From Lutibacter sp. (lineage in GTDB: Bacteria; Bacteroidota; Bacteroidia; Flavobacteriales; Flavobacteriaceae), in assembly GCA_021647265.1 (NCBI GenBank), contig JAKIVA010000031.1, forward strand, positions 1 to 36,135: a stretch of 36,135 bases of DNA. The letters run 5' to 3'. Shown piece after piece: positions 1-8,227 of the stretch. Both the position numbers and the translations under genes were made by a program. Each line of letters starts with the position of its first letter. The first letter of the stretch is position 1. Below the pieces are notes generated by a model. It ran no database searches and was not told the DNA's origin. It saw nothing but the letters and a program-made list of their open reading frames with translations.

Positions 1-70
1 TTGTTCGTATACCTGATTTTAATAAATCTACGATCATTAATTTAAATTCGTTGTCATATCTTTTTGCCAT
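1..70 (-). CDS. IS3-family transposase OrfA, N-terminal part (cut by window edge)
   Basis: Reading leftwards from an ATG at 70-68 gives about 23 residues starting MAKRYDNEFKLMIVDLLKSG. This is the typical start of the small helix-turn-helix OrfA of IS3-type elements, which binds the IS ends and, after frameshifting with OrfB, forms the DDE transposase. Only the start is visible; the rest lies beyond base 1, so I cannot say whether the element is intact. The assignment rests on recognising the N-terminal motif from memory. It is transcribed in the same direction as the polysaccharide operon to its right but is separated from it by about 500 bases of repeats. Confidence 0.7.
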   Translation of the reverse strand, partial: MAKRYDNEFKLMIVDLLKSGIRT

Positions 71-100
71 AATTCAAATATAGTTTTTACTCTCTATAAA

Positions 101-127
101 ATCGTAACATCAAAGGTAGACACTTCA
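101..127 (-). mobile_element. Probable terminal end of the IS3-type element
   Basis: Read on the minus strand, the sequence starting at 127 begins TGAAGTGTCTACC. It lies about 57 bases upstream of the orfA start, where an IS3 terminal inverted repeat (TG at the tip) would be expected. The partner end is outside the window, so the boundary is inferred, not shown. Confidence 0.35.
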
Positions 128-172
128 ATGGCGTTGTTAATTTTTGTGATGTTGACTCTAAACATGTTTTTT

Positions 173-480
173 ACACACCCCCAACCCCTATTTCGACTTC
201 GCTCAATACAAGTCTCAAGAGGGGAGTTTGATTTTGGTTTTAATTAGCTTCTTCACTTTACTTAATTACTTGGTTACCGTTCTCTATGTTTCCCTGTCAA
301 GAGGGGAGTTTGATTTGGGTTTTAATTAGCTTCTTTACTTTACTCAATTACTTGGTTACCGCTCTCTATGTTCCCCTCTCAAGAGGGGAGTTTGATTTTA
401 GTTTTAATTAGCTTCTTCACTTTATTTAATTACTTGATGACCGTTCTCTATGTTCCCCTCTCAAGAGGGGATTTTGGTTT
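173..480. repeat. 82-bp tandem repeat, three units plus a partial fourth
   Basis: The string TCAAGAGGGG recurs at 215, 297, 379 and 461, an exact period of 82 bases. Units differ by a few substitutions. Each unit starts with a C/G-rich hairpin (CCCTCTCAAGAGGGG type) followed by an AT-rich filler containing TTTTAATTAGCTTCTT. The block is bounded on the left by ACACACCCCCAACCCC (172-188). The related inverted sequence GGGGCTAGGGGTGTGT lies at the right (577-592). No gene is seen in 71-580. Confidence 0.85.
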
Positions 481-564
481 TTTTAATAATTTCTCTATTA
501 CAAATTAAAACTTTAAAAAGACAATAAACTTACTACCTCTAATTTAACTCAACATTATTAGATT

Positions 565-580
565 CCCCTCTAGAGAGGGG
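565..580 (-). terminator. Hairpin directly after the last glycosyltransferase gene
   Basis: CCCCTC-TAGA-GAGGGG forms a six-pair GC stem with a four-base loop, directly next to the stop codon at 583-581. It is not followed by a clear T-run, so it may be a repeat tip rather than a true intrinsic terminator. Its position at the end of a 13-gene operon makes a transcript-end role plausible. Confidence 0.35.
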
Positions 581-1783
581 CTAGGGGTGTGTCTTTTCCA
601 ACTCTCTATACGCTACCAAAGTAGCTCCCCAAACCATTTTTTGTTCATACCTATCTACAATTAGTTGACGCGCATTTGATTTAGCCGTATTAAACCGAAC
701 CTCATCTACTAAACAATTTCTCATTGCTTTTAAAATAGCTTCCTCCTTTTTTACAGGGATAATCCAACCATTTTTATTATCTTCAATTATTTCATTACAA
801 CCGTTAATATTTGTTACAATACTTGGTAATCCCATTGCTCCTGCTTGTAGTACAACATTAGGAAAACCCTCTCTATAACTTGGAAATACCAAACAATTTG
901 AAATAGCAAAATAAGGACGTACATCTTGTTGGTAACCTACACTTATAATATTTTTATTGTTCCTTATTTCATGTAGTGTGCTTGAATACAATGGGTCTAA
1001 ATTTGTTTCTAAAGGGCCAACCAATACTAATTTTGAGTTTTGAGTTTTGAGTTTTGAGTAACACCCTTCGAAAAGCTCAGGGTGACTATTAGCTCTAAGT
1101 TTTTTAAAAGCGGCTACCAATTCATTAATACCTTTATCTGTTACCAAACGTCCTACAAATATGAATACAAAATCGTTTTCTTGAATTTTTAATTTTTGCC
1201 TTAAACTTGCTTTTTGAGTATTCGAAAAATTGTTCGGATTAAAATAAGTGGTATCAATACCATTAGAGCTTCCATTGGCAATAACTTTTAGTTTATCTGA
1301 TTTTGTAAAATGCTCTTTTAAAATAATTTCTTTTAACCCTTTTGAATTAGGGTATATTTTTGTTGCACAACTATAAGTTAATTTTTCAACAGTATTTAGT
1401 ATTTTTCTTTTAAAACCTGTTGCTTCTAATAAAGGTAAACCCGCAACGGTATGTAAACGTATTGGTACATTTGCAAATTTAGCTGCTAACATACCTATAA
1501 TACCTGCTTTTGGGGTATGCGTATGCACAATAAACGGTTTTTCTTTTTTAAATAATTGGTATAATTCCCAAACAGATTTTACATCTTTAAAAGGTGTTAT
1601 TTTACGAGACATTTCAACAGGAATTACCCTAATACCTTCTTTTACAGCAACACGTTCTAATGTTTCACCTCCTGAACTAACACCTACTACTTCATAGTTA
1701 GCATTCATAAAAGCCAATTGACCTTCAATAAGCTTGTCTAAAGACATTGCAACTGTTGTTATTCTAATAAGTTTTTGTTTCAT
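581..1783 (-). CDS. GT4 glycosyltransferase (PglA/CapM-like) with a repeat-derived insertion
   Basis: A 400-residue GT-B fold glycosyltransferase that probably adds a sugar to the lipid-linked repeat unit on the cytoplasmic face. The N-terminal half begins IRITTVAMSLDKLIEGQ. The C-terminal GT4 part has FVGRLVTDKGINELVAAF and REGFPNVVLQAGAMGLPS, where the second position of the EX7E motif is Gln rather than Glu. Between AAFKKL and LVLVG lies an extra stretch including HPELFEG and SKLKTQNSKL, encoded by a palindromic element (1062-1084) and four copies of a 7-bp repeat (1031-1058). The gene overlaps the end of the upstream ligase gene by 20 bases. Its last residues THP and stop lie in the terminal repeat. 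The donor sugar cannot be read from sequence. Confidence 0.88.
   Translation of the reverse strand: MKQKLIRITTVAMSLDKLIEGQLAFMNANYEVVGVSSGGETLERVAVKEGIRVIPVEMSRKITPFKDVKSVWELYQLFKKEKPFIVHTHTPKAGIIGMLAAKFANVPIRLHTVAGLPLLEATGFKRKILNTVEKLTYSCATKIYPNSKGLKEIILKEHFTKSDKLKVIANGSSNGIDTTYFNPNNFSNTQKASLRQKLKIQENDFVFIFVGRLVTDKGINELVAAFKKLRANSHPELFEGCYSKLKTQNSKLVLVGPLETNLDPLYSSTLHEIRNNKNIISVGYQQDVRPYFAISNCLVFPSYREGFPNVVLQAGAMGLPSIVTNINGCNEIIEDNKNGWIIPVKKEEAILKAMRNCLVDEVRFNTAKSNARQLIVDRYEQKMVWGATLVAYRELEKTHP
1031..1058. repeat. Four tandem copies of a heptanucleotide inside a glycosyltransferase gene
   Basis: TTTTGAG is repeated exactly four times (1031, 1038, 1045, 1052); on the coding strand it reads CTCAAAA. 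Seven is not a multiple of three, so gain or loss of one unit would shift the reading frame in the middle of the gene. Confidence 0.9.
1062..1084. repeat. Palindromic element inserted in frame in a glycosyltransferase gene
   Basis: CACCCT and AGGGTG flank a TCGAAAAGCTC core. This is the same CTTCGA/GAGCTC-type palindrome found in intergenic repeats elsewhere in the window (26.8-28.1 kb, 32.1 kb). Here it lies within an open reading frame and encodes HPELFEG. Confidence 0.75.
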
Positions 1784-3059
1784 TTAAATTTAGTGCATCT
1801 TTTGCTTTGGTATTAATATACACTATATAAACTACTGCATACAATATCCAAAATTCTTTTTTTCTTAAATGGTGATTATAACTCCAACTTATTAAATTAG
1901 CTACCATAAAAGGTAATAAGTATTTAAAAAATTTATTCAATGTTTTTTTATTGTTTACAATTCCTTTTAAAAGTAATCCTAAAAAATAGAATAAAAAGAT
2001 AAAATAACTAACTGTTCCTATAATTCCTGTTTCTCCTAGTACTTTTAAATATGTTCCGTGTACTTCAAATTTACTGTAATTATTAACAAAGGCTCCTAGT
2101 CCCGAACCTGTAATCGGATTGTCAGAGAATGCATCCATTGCCCCCTTAAAATTAGCTACAACAAAATCAGACTCTGAAGTACCTTGCACTCTATTAGTAA
2201 CTCTAGATTCTATTCTATATTTTATACGCTGTTTTAAACTTGGCATATATAATGTTATTACAACCCAAAATACCCCCAATAAGCCTAATGAAGTAATGGC
2301 GAGCATAACTCCTTTTTTGTTTGGATTTAATAATATAAATAAAACAACACCTATGGCGAATGAAATAATAATTGAAATTCTACCTGTAGTACAAAGGAAA
2401 ATTATCCCCAAAAGTATTGTTATTGACAAAAACTTCTGTGGCCATTTTTCAAGTGTTTTATAATAGTTTGAATATCTTAACGGAATTAAAATTGTTAACA
2501 TTGTAAAAATATAATTTGCTGCTTGGCCAAAATATCTAAATCCTGATATCCCTACTTCTTTAGAAGCCATTTTAAAAATCACAGGCAAATTAGCATTTCT
2601 GGCTACTAAATCATACAAACCTATAAATGATGTTATAAAAGCAGTATAAATAATTAGAGGGAATAAAATAGAAACCAACGAATTTTTGAAAGCATATATA
2701 ATGGTTGTGCTTAATAAAACTAGGTATAGTATTATTAACACTTCAACCAAAGTACTTTTTGTATTTAATGATAAAAAAATAGAGCAAGCCAATCCAAATA
2801 TCATTAATAAAGGGTACTTTAAACTTTTTATTACTACAGGTATTTGAGTTTTATCTTTTATTAATAATATTGCAAAAAGGAATAATGAAATTAGTCCAAA
2901 AATATCTGAAAATGTCATTCTAGCAACTATAAAATTTTCAGCGTCAATATTTAATGTAAGTGTTACAAAAGAACTAATTACAGTAATATACAATGCTATT
3001 TTGAGTAACTTATTTAACACGAATATTTCTTTTAAAAAATAAAAATGAGAAGAACGCAT
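1764..3059 (-). CDS. O-antigen ligase / Wzy-type polymerase, membrane protein
   Basis: A hydrophobic protein with about ten predicted membrane segments. Near residues 315-340 is a large loop with PITGSGLGAFVNNY and HGTYLKVLGETGIIG, the hallmark of the Wzy_C/O-antigen ligase family. It would act in the inner membrane, either polymerising undecaprenyl-linked repeat units or transferring the glycan to lipid A core; sequence does not separate the two. The ATG at 3059 overlaps the upstream flippase gene by 50 bases. A GTG at 3020, giving VLNKLLKIALYI as N-terminus and only an 11-base overlap, is an equally good or better start. It overlaps the next gene by 20 bases, indicating translational coupling. 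Confidence 0.87.
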   Translation of the reverse strand: MRSSHFYFLKEIFVLNKLLKIALYITVISSFVTLTLNIDAENFIVARMTFSDIFGLISLFLFAILLIKDKTQIPVVIKSLKYPLLMIFGLACSIFLSLNTKSTLVEVLIILYLVLLSTTIIYAFKNSLVSILFPLIIYTAFITSFIGLYDLVARNANLPVIFKMASKEVGISGFRYFGQAANYIFTMLTILIPLRYSNYYKTLEKWPQKFLSITILLGIIFLCTTGRISIIISFAIGVVLFILLNPNKKGVMLAITSLGLLGVFWVVITLYMPSLKQRIKYRIESRVTNRVQGTSESDFVVANFKGAMDAFSDNPITGSGLGAFVNNYSKFEVHGTYLKVLGETGIIGTVSYFIFLFYFLGLLLKGIVNNKKTLNKFFKYLLPFMVANLISWSYNHHLRKKEFWILYAVVYIVYINTKAKDALNLNETKTY

Positions 3060-4245
3060 ACAAGGTTTTCGTTGTTATTAAAAATACTGCCCCACCAATA
3101 AAAGTGTATACTGGTATAACTAGAAGCCCCACTACTGTTCCAACTAGTGTTGCTATTATGGTTATTTTACTAACTAAATTGTCTTTTTTTAATACTAGTA
3201 AACCATTAACCCCATAAGCAGAAATTATAGCCATTAAGAAAGGTGTTGGACTCAACAATTTAATTATAAAGCTAATTTGTTGTTCTACTGCTACATCTTT
3301 GATATTTAACCAAGGTTTAATAACTATATCTGCACTAAAAAACATAACCACCGACAATAGCACACCAATGACTAACAACACATTAAACGATTGACGCATT
3401 ATTTGAATTTTTCTGTTTACCATTGCATAAAAAACTTTTGTAAATACTGCATTAACAGTAGCAAAAGCATTTGAAACTTTTACCCCCAACTGAATAATAC
3501 TCACATTTACAGGAATACTAAAAAGTCCAACCATAAAAATAGCTGTATTTGAAAGCATTGATGGAATAAATAAATTTATAAAAGAGCTCCAGTTTGTATA
3601 TACGTAGTTTTTTACTTGCGCAAAAGAAAGCAATTGAAATTTTATTTTATACTCTAATACAATGTACGAAAAACTAATAATATTTGCTATAAATAGTCCA
3701 ATACCTTCTAGTAAGATAATATACTCGAAATCTGCAGGCTGCTTAATAAATATAACTACCAATAAAACATATAGTAAAGTACCTCCCAAATATATAGCAG
3801 GTATGTATTTCATTTTCTCCAGTCCCATAAAAAACCAACGTAACGAAAACAAATCTCCAACAATTAAAAAAGACGCAAAAATATACACTAATTTATAAGC
3901 TGCAAAACTAGGAACTACTATTGTAAGCAGTAGTAATAGTAATAATACGAAGCCCGTTAAATATAATTTTACCGAGAAAACTTCATTGAATAACTTGTTT
4001 AGCTTTTTAGAGTCTTTACCATATCTAGCTAATTCCCTTACTGCCGTTAAGTTAAAGCCATAATTGGTAATATTTACCAATAACAAAACTAATGAAAGAG
4101 CAAATGCATATTTTCCATAATTCACAATACCTACTTTTAAAATTAAATACGGAATTAATAAAATAGCCAAAATTAAATCAATGGCTTTTACTGAAAATAA
4201 TGACAATGCATTCTCTATAAAATGATATGTGTTTTTAGGTTTCAA
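3010..4245 (-). CDS. Polysaccharide flippase, Wzx/RfbX type (second copy)
   Basis: A 411-residue polytopic membrane protein with roughly twelve hydrophobic segments, of the oligosaccharide flippase (MOP exporter) superfamily. The N-terminus (LLIPYLILKVGIVNYGKYAF, then NYGFNLTAVRELA) matches the Wzx pattern of an early amphipathic Gly-Tyr/Asp-Tyr-Gly motif and a conserved TAVRELA-type loop. It should move undecaprenyl-diphosphate-linked repeat units across the inner membrane. The start codon is TTG at 4245-4243; I see no early in-frame ATG. It lies 45 bases after asnB and overlaps the ligase gene. The operon also has a different flippase (14415-15914), so one of the two may serve another glycan. 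Confidence 0.85.
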   Translation of the reverse strand: MKPKNTYHFIENALSLFSVKAIDLILAILLIPYLILKVGIVNYGKYAFALSLVLLLVNITNYGFNLTAVRELARYGKDSKKLNKLFNEVFSVKLYLTGFVLLLLLLLTIVVPSFAAYKLVYIFASFLIVGDLFSLRWFFMGLEKMKYIPAIYLGGTLLYVLLVVIFIKQPADFEYIILLEGIGLFIANIISFSYIVLEYKIKFQLLSFAQVKNYVYTNWSSFINLFIPSMLSNTAIFMVGLFSIPVNVSIIQLGVKVSNAFATVNAVFTKVFYAMVNRKIQIMRQSFNVLLVIGVLLSVVMFFSADIVIKPWLNIKDVAVEQQISFIIKLLSPTPFLMAIISAYGVNGLLVLKKDNLVSKITIIATLVGTVVGLLVIPVYTFIGGAVFLITTKTLYAFFSFLFFKRNIRVK

Positions 4246-4290
4246 ATTGAATAATTTTTATTTTTTAGTATTTCAAATTTAAAAATAAAA

Positions 4291-6213
4291 TCATTGTTCT
4301 TTTAGCCACATTTGAAAGACAAGAATATCCCAAAGTTGATATTGCCAATTTCTTTTACCCAATATATGCTCTCTCCATTTTTCTCTAACTATTTTTACGT
4401 TAAAATAACCTTGTTCAGTCAAATGTTTTTCATCTAATAAATCTTCTGCCCAATCTTTTAGGGGGCCTCTCAACCACTCTGCTAATGGCACAGCAAAGCC
4501 CATTTTTGGTCTTTCAATTAATTTCTGAGGAACGTATTTATACAACACCTTTCTTAATATCCATTTATCAACTCCATCTCTTAATTTTAGATTCAAAGGT
4601 AATTTTTGTGCAAATTTCACTACCCTATAATTTAGAAACGGCACTCTTGTTTCAAGAGATACAAACATTGCTGCTCTATCAACCTTTGCTAAATTATCAT
4701 TTGGTAAATATGTTTTTAAATCAAGATTCATCATTTCTGAAAAGAATGAATTTGTTGATTCATTTCCCAAATCAAAAATAGTTTTAGGCAAGTTAGAATT
4801 TAGCACCCAATCTTCAGCCTCATTATTGTGAGACATAAAGCTTTTATGATAAAAATCTCTTCTGTTTTTTGAATTTAACACTAATGACGCCTTAAGTATT
4901 TTATCTGCCTTATTTAAATTATCCCTATAACCTCCAAAAGGGCTCAATAATATTTTCCACACTTCATAAGGTAAACTATTTATACCCACTCCTATTATAC
5001 TCCTAATTGGTAATGGAATTTTAGAAATTTTATTCCATGTATTATTTGCCAAATGGTAACGGTTATAACCACCAAAAAGTTCATCTCCTGCGTCACCTGT
5101 TAGACAAACAGTTACTTTTTCTTTAGCTATTTTAGACACAAGGTATGTTGGGATTTGAGAGGAGTCTGAAAATGGCTCACTATAAATTTTAGGTAATAAA
5201 GGTATAACGTCTAATACATCCTTTCCTGACATATATAAATCATAGTGGTGAGTACCTAAATGTTTTGCTACAGTTCTAGCATATTCAGCTTCATTGTATT
5301 TTTTTTGCTCAAATCCTATTGAAAAAGTATTAATTTTTGTACTTGATTGTGTTTGCATTAATGCTGCTATTATTGTTGAATCAACTCCTCCAGATAAAAA
5401 TGCCCCTATTGGAACATCTGATTGCATTTGCATACTTACTGCATCCAATAAAATTGATTCTAACTTTAAAATTGACTCTTCATCCGTTAATTTAAATGAT
5501 TTTAAAGCAGCTTTATTCGAAAGCGAATCTATTGAAAAATACTTCGTTTTAATTGTTTGTTTCTTATTTAGATTATATGTTAAATAACAACCTGATTCTA
5601 ACTTATAAATATCTTTATATATTGAAAAAGGCTCAGGAACAGCACTATACCTTAAATATAAAGCGAGGGAATTCCTATCTATCTCTTTTTTAAATCCAGG
5701 GAATTGTTTTAATGATTTTAATTCTGAAGCAAAAACAAAGTTATTATTTATCCATCCATAATATAACGGTTTTTCTCCCATTCTATCTCTTGCTAAAATA
5801 ATCTCTTTAGTATCATTATCCCATATTGCAAAAGCAAACATCCCTACACACTTTTTAAGTGTAGTATCAATACCCCATTGCGCTATCGCATTTAATAATG
5901 TTTCTGTATCTGAATGACCTTTCCACTTAATTTTTATTTTGGTATCCAATGCTTCTCGAATAGCTAAATGGTTGTATATTTCACCATTAAAAATAATAAC
6001 ATATCTACCCGAATTAGAGATCATTGGCTGATGACCTGCTTGGGTAAGATCTAATATTGACAAACGTGTATGGCCTAACCCAATCGAATTTTCCCTATCA
6101 ATCCAAATTCCTTTATCATCAGGACCTCTATGATACAGTTGACTAACCATATTGGTTAAAGTTTTTTCAATATCAATTTTTTCTTTTGAAATAAATCCTG
6201 TTATTCCACACAT
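4291..6213 (-). CDS. asnB: Asparagine synthase-like glutamine amidotransferase
   Basis: A full-length 640-residue AsnB-family protein. Cys2 (MCGITGF) is the class II glutaminase nucleophile. RGPDDKG (29-35) and FNGEIYNH (75-82) belong to the glutaminase domain. SGGVDS (274-279) is the ATP-pyrophosphatase loop of the synthetase domain. Family members release ammonia from glutamine and form an amide on an adenylated carboxylate. In polysaccharide clusters such proteins are usually thought to amidate a uronic acid. The window also carries two UDP-sugar dehydrogenase genes that make uronates, which fits that role, but housekeeping asparagine synthesis cannot be excluded. The gene starts 4 bases after the preceding GT4 stop. 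Confidence 0.92.
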   Translation of the reverse strand: MCGITGFISKEKIDIEKTLTNMVSQLYHRGPDDKGIWIDRENSIGLGHTRLSILDLTQAGHQPMISNSGRYVIIFNGEIYNHLAIREALDTKIKIKWKGHSDTETLLNAIAQWGIDTTLKKCVGMFAFAIWDNDTKEIILARDRMGEKPLYYGWINNNFVFASELKSLKQFPGFKKEIDRNSLALYLRYSAVPEPFSIYKDIYKLESGCYLTYNLNKKQTIKTKYFSIDSLSNKAALKSFKLTDEESILKLESILLDAVSMQMQSDVPIGAFLSGGVDSTIIAALMQTQSSTKINTFSIGFEQKKYNEAEYARTVAKHLGTHHYDLYMSGKDVLDVIPLLPKIYSEPFSDSSQIPTYLVSKIAKEKVTVCLTGDAGDELFGGYNRYHLANNTWNKISKIPLPIRSIIGVGINSLPYEVWKILLSPFGGYRDNLNKADKILKASLVLNSKNRRDFYHKSFMSHNNEAEDWVLNSNLPKTIFDLGNESTNSFFSEMMNLDLKTYLPNDNLAKVDRAAMFVSLETRVPFLNYRVVKFAQKLPLNLKLRDGVDKWILRKVLYKYVPQKLIERPKMGFAVPLAEWLRGPLKDWAEDLLDEKHLTEQGYFNVKIVREKWREHILGKRNWQYQLWDILVFQMWLKEQ

Positions 6214-6217
6214 AAAA

Positions 6218-7327
6218 CTAGGTGTTTAATTGGTTTAAATACTTTTTAAAAATAGTATTGCTATCAAAATTATTTAACAACCGTTTTCTTTCTTGTTTGA
6301 AAGACTCAAAATCTAATGTTTCTATAAATTTGATGATTGCTTTTATATCTTTATCGTTTATTTTTTCATTAAATGAAAGAGATAAATTATTGCTTTCTGA
6401 GAATATTTCTTTAATAGAATTTAAATTTGATGAATAAATTACTGGCAAGCCAGAACTTATAGCTTCTAAAACAACATTTCCAAAAGATTCAAAAGAAGAA
6501 GCAAATAAAAAGATATTACTTTTTTTTAAAGTTGAGTACACATTATCTACATTTCCATAAAAAATTACATCCTTTTGTATATTTAACGCTCTAACTTGTT
6601 CAATTAGCTTTTGCTTACAATCTCCATCTCCCAGAATATGAAGTTTAGATTTTGGAAATATTTTAAGTATTCTATTAAATAAGTCTATTACTAAATCAAC
6701 TCTTTTTAATTCAATTAATCTGCTTACTGTACAAAAATTTATACCCTGTATATCATCATATAGTCTATCTTTTTCTTTGTTAAACTTAAATTCCTGCGTA
6801 TTTATAGGGTTATGTATAACTTCTATTTTTGAGGAATGTACTTTAAAATAAGTTTGTAACTCTACTTTAACTACTTGTGATATTGCAATAATTTTATGTA
6901 CCCTAATAAATAGTATTTTTAACAATATCTTCATCAAAAAATATTTAATTCCCTGGTAAGATTTACTAAACAAAGACCTTTCTGAAACAATAATAACTCT
7001 TTTGGAAAACACTGAAGATAAACCATTCACAATATTTGCTCTATGAAGAAAACTTATGGCTTTAAAATTAGTTCCAAAATACAATCTAATATAAATAGCT
7101 TGAACTATTACAACAAGAGGAAACAAAACTTTAATATATTTTGATAGTGGAAGTTTAATTACTTTTGAGGTAACGGGTAACTTATAACGAATAATATTGT
7201 TGTCTGTAAGTAAAAAAATAACACTAAAACCTTGTTTTTCTAAAAAAAAACTAAACTCTGAAGCAATTCTTTCTGCTCCTCCTTTATCTAAAGAGTTTAT
7301 TATTATAAAAAAATTACTTTTATCCAC
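6218..7327 (-). CDS. GT4 glycosyltransferase
   Basis: A 369-residue GT-B enzyme. The N-terminal domain has the acceptor-side signature SLDKGGAERIASE (12-24). The C-terminal half has CTVSRLIELKRVDLVID, HILGDGD and SFESFGNVVLEAISSGLPV with both glutamates of the EX7E motif intact, as expected for a retaining GT4. The start is a GTG (7327-7325) six bases after the GT2 stop. It ends 4 bases before asnB, so it is part of the same transcript. It probably adds one sugar of the repeat unit; donor and linkage are unknown. Confidence 0.88.
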   Translation of the reverse strand: MDKSNFFIIINSLDKGGAERIASEFSFFLEKQGFSVIFLLTDNNIIRYKLPVTSKVIKLPLSKYIKVLFPLVVIVQAIYIRLYFGTNFKAISFLHRANIVNGLSSVFSKRVIIVSERSLFSKSYQGIKYFLMKILLKILFIRVHKIIAISQVVKVELQTYFKVHSSKIEVIHNPINTQEFKFNKEKDRLYDDIQGINFCTVSRLIELKRVDLVIDLFNRILKIFPKSKLHILGDGDCKQKLIEQVRALNIQKDVIFYGNVDNVYSTLKKSNIFLFASSFESFGNVVLEAISSGLPVIYSSNLNSIKEIFSESNNLSLSFNEKINDKDIKAIIKFIETLDFESFKQERKRLLNNFDSNTIFKKYLNQLNT

Positions 7328-7333
7328 TATATT

Positions 7334-8227
7334 TTATTTTTTTAAACTTTTGTATCTAATATAAATATATAGCACAATGCCAAAGGGTATTGCTAATAAA
7401 GTTAATATGGGATAATTATTATTTTTAAATATATTTATTTTTTTTAGTTGAATACTGTGTGAAATATAGTGTATTATACTTTTAAATTTAACTTTTAAAT
7501 ATTTACTGTATTTAATAGTTATTTTTCTAGAATAAAGAAATCCTCTTGGACTCAATCTATATTGCTTAAAAATATTTCGAGTTGAACCATCTTCCATGTA
7601 CTCCACAATACATACAATTTCATTTAAGCACAATAACTCATAGTTTTTATCTACCTGTAAATATAGTGCTCCTAAGGGAACCAAATTTTCTTCGCTAAAA
7701 ACTGGGTATTTCGGATACTTTTTAACAACAGCTGTTCTATATATCAATTTTTTATCACCTGATATTTTATGCTTGTAGTATAAATCTTCTAATGTAGAAC
7801 TCTGCAAGCTTTTAGGGAATTCTTTCCCCAGTATTTTACCATTATTTGTTGCATCTAAGGCAACTATACCTGCATATGAATCACTCTTATACTTCTCCCA
7901 ATGGTTTAATATTTTTTCAATGGCATCATTTGTTAAATAATCATCTGAATCTATACAAACATTTAGTTCTGTGGTAATAAGATTATAGGCAACATTATAC
8001 CCTGTATGCATTCCTCCATTTTCTTTATATACATATTGAATCTCAACTAATCCCTCTAAAATCCATTTATCTACCAATTCTTTTGTTGAATCTGTAGAAC
8101 CATCATCAATAATTAACCAACAAAAATTAGTTGAAGATTGCTTTACCAAACTTTCATACAACTGATGTAAACAATACCCTCTATTGTATGTAGGTGTAAA
8201 TACTGTTATTTTTTTAACTCTATTCAT
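7334..8227 (-). CDS. GT2 (GT-A fold) glycosyltransferase
   Basis: A 297-residue family 2 glycosyltransferase. The N-terminus ITVFTPTYNRGYCLHQLYES leads into LIIDDGSTDSTKELVD, and CIDSDDYL near residue 95 carries the DXD-type metal/nucleotide-sugar site. A hydrophobic stretch close to the C-terminus (PILTLLAIPFGIVLYIYIRY) probably anchors it in the inner membrane. Family members are inverting enzymes. Its ATG shares one base with the TAA of the upstream polymerase gene (TAATG), a sign of coupled translation. The sugar it transfers cannot be deduced. Confidence 0.88.
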   Translation of the reverse strand: MNRVKKITVFTPTYNRGYCLHQLYESLVKQSSTNFCWLIIDDGSTDSTKELVDKWILEGLVEIQYVYKENGGMHTGYNVAYNLITTELNVCIDSDDYLTNDAIEKILNHWEKYKSDSYAGIVALDATNNGKILGKEFPKSLQSSTLEDLYYKHKISGDKKLIYRTAVVKKYPKYPVFSEENLVPLGALYLQVDKNYELLCLNEIVCIVEYMEDGSTRNIFKQYRLSPRGFLYSRKITIKYSKYLKVKFKSIIHYISHSIQLKKINIFKNNNYPILTLLAIPFGIVLYIYIRYKSLKK

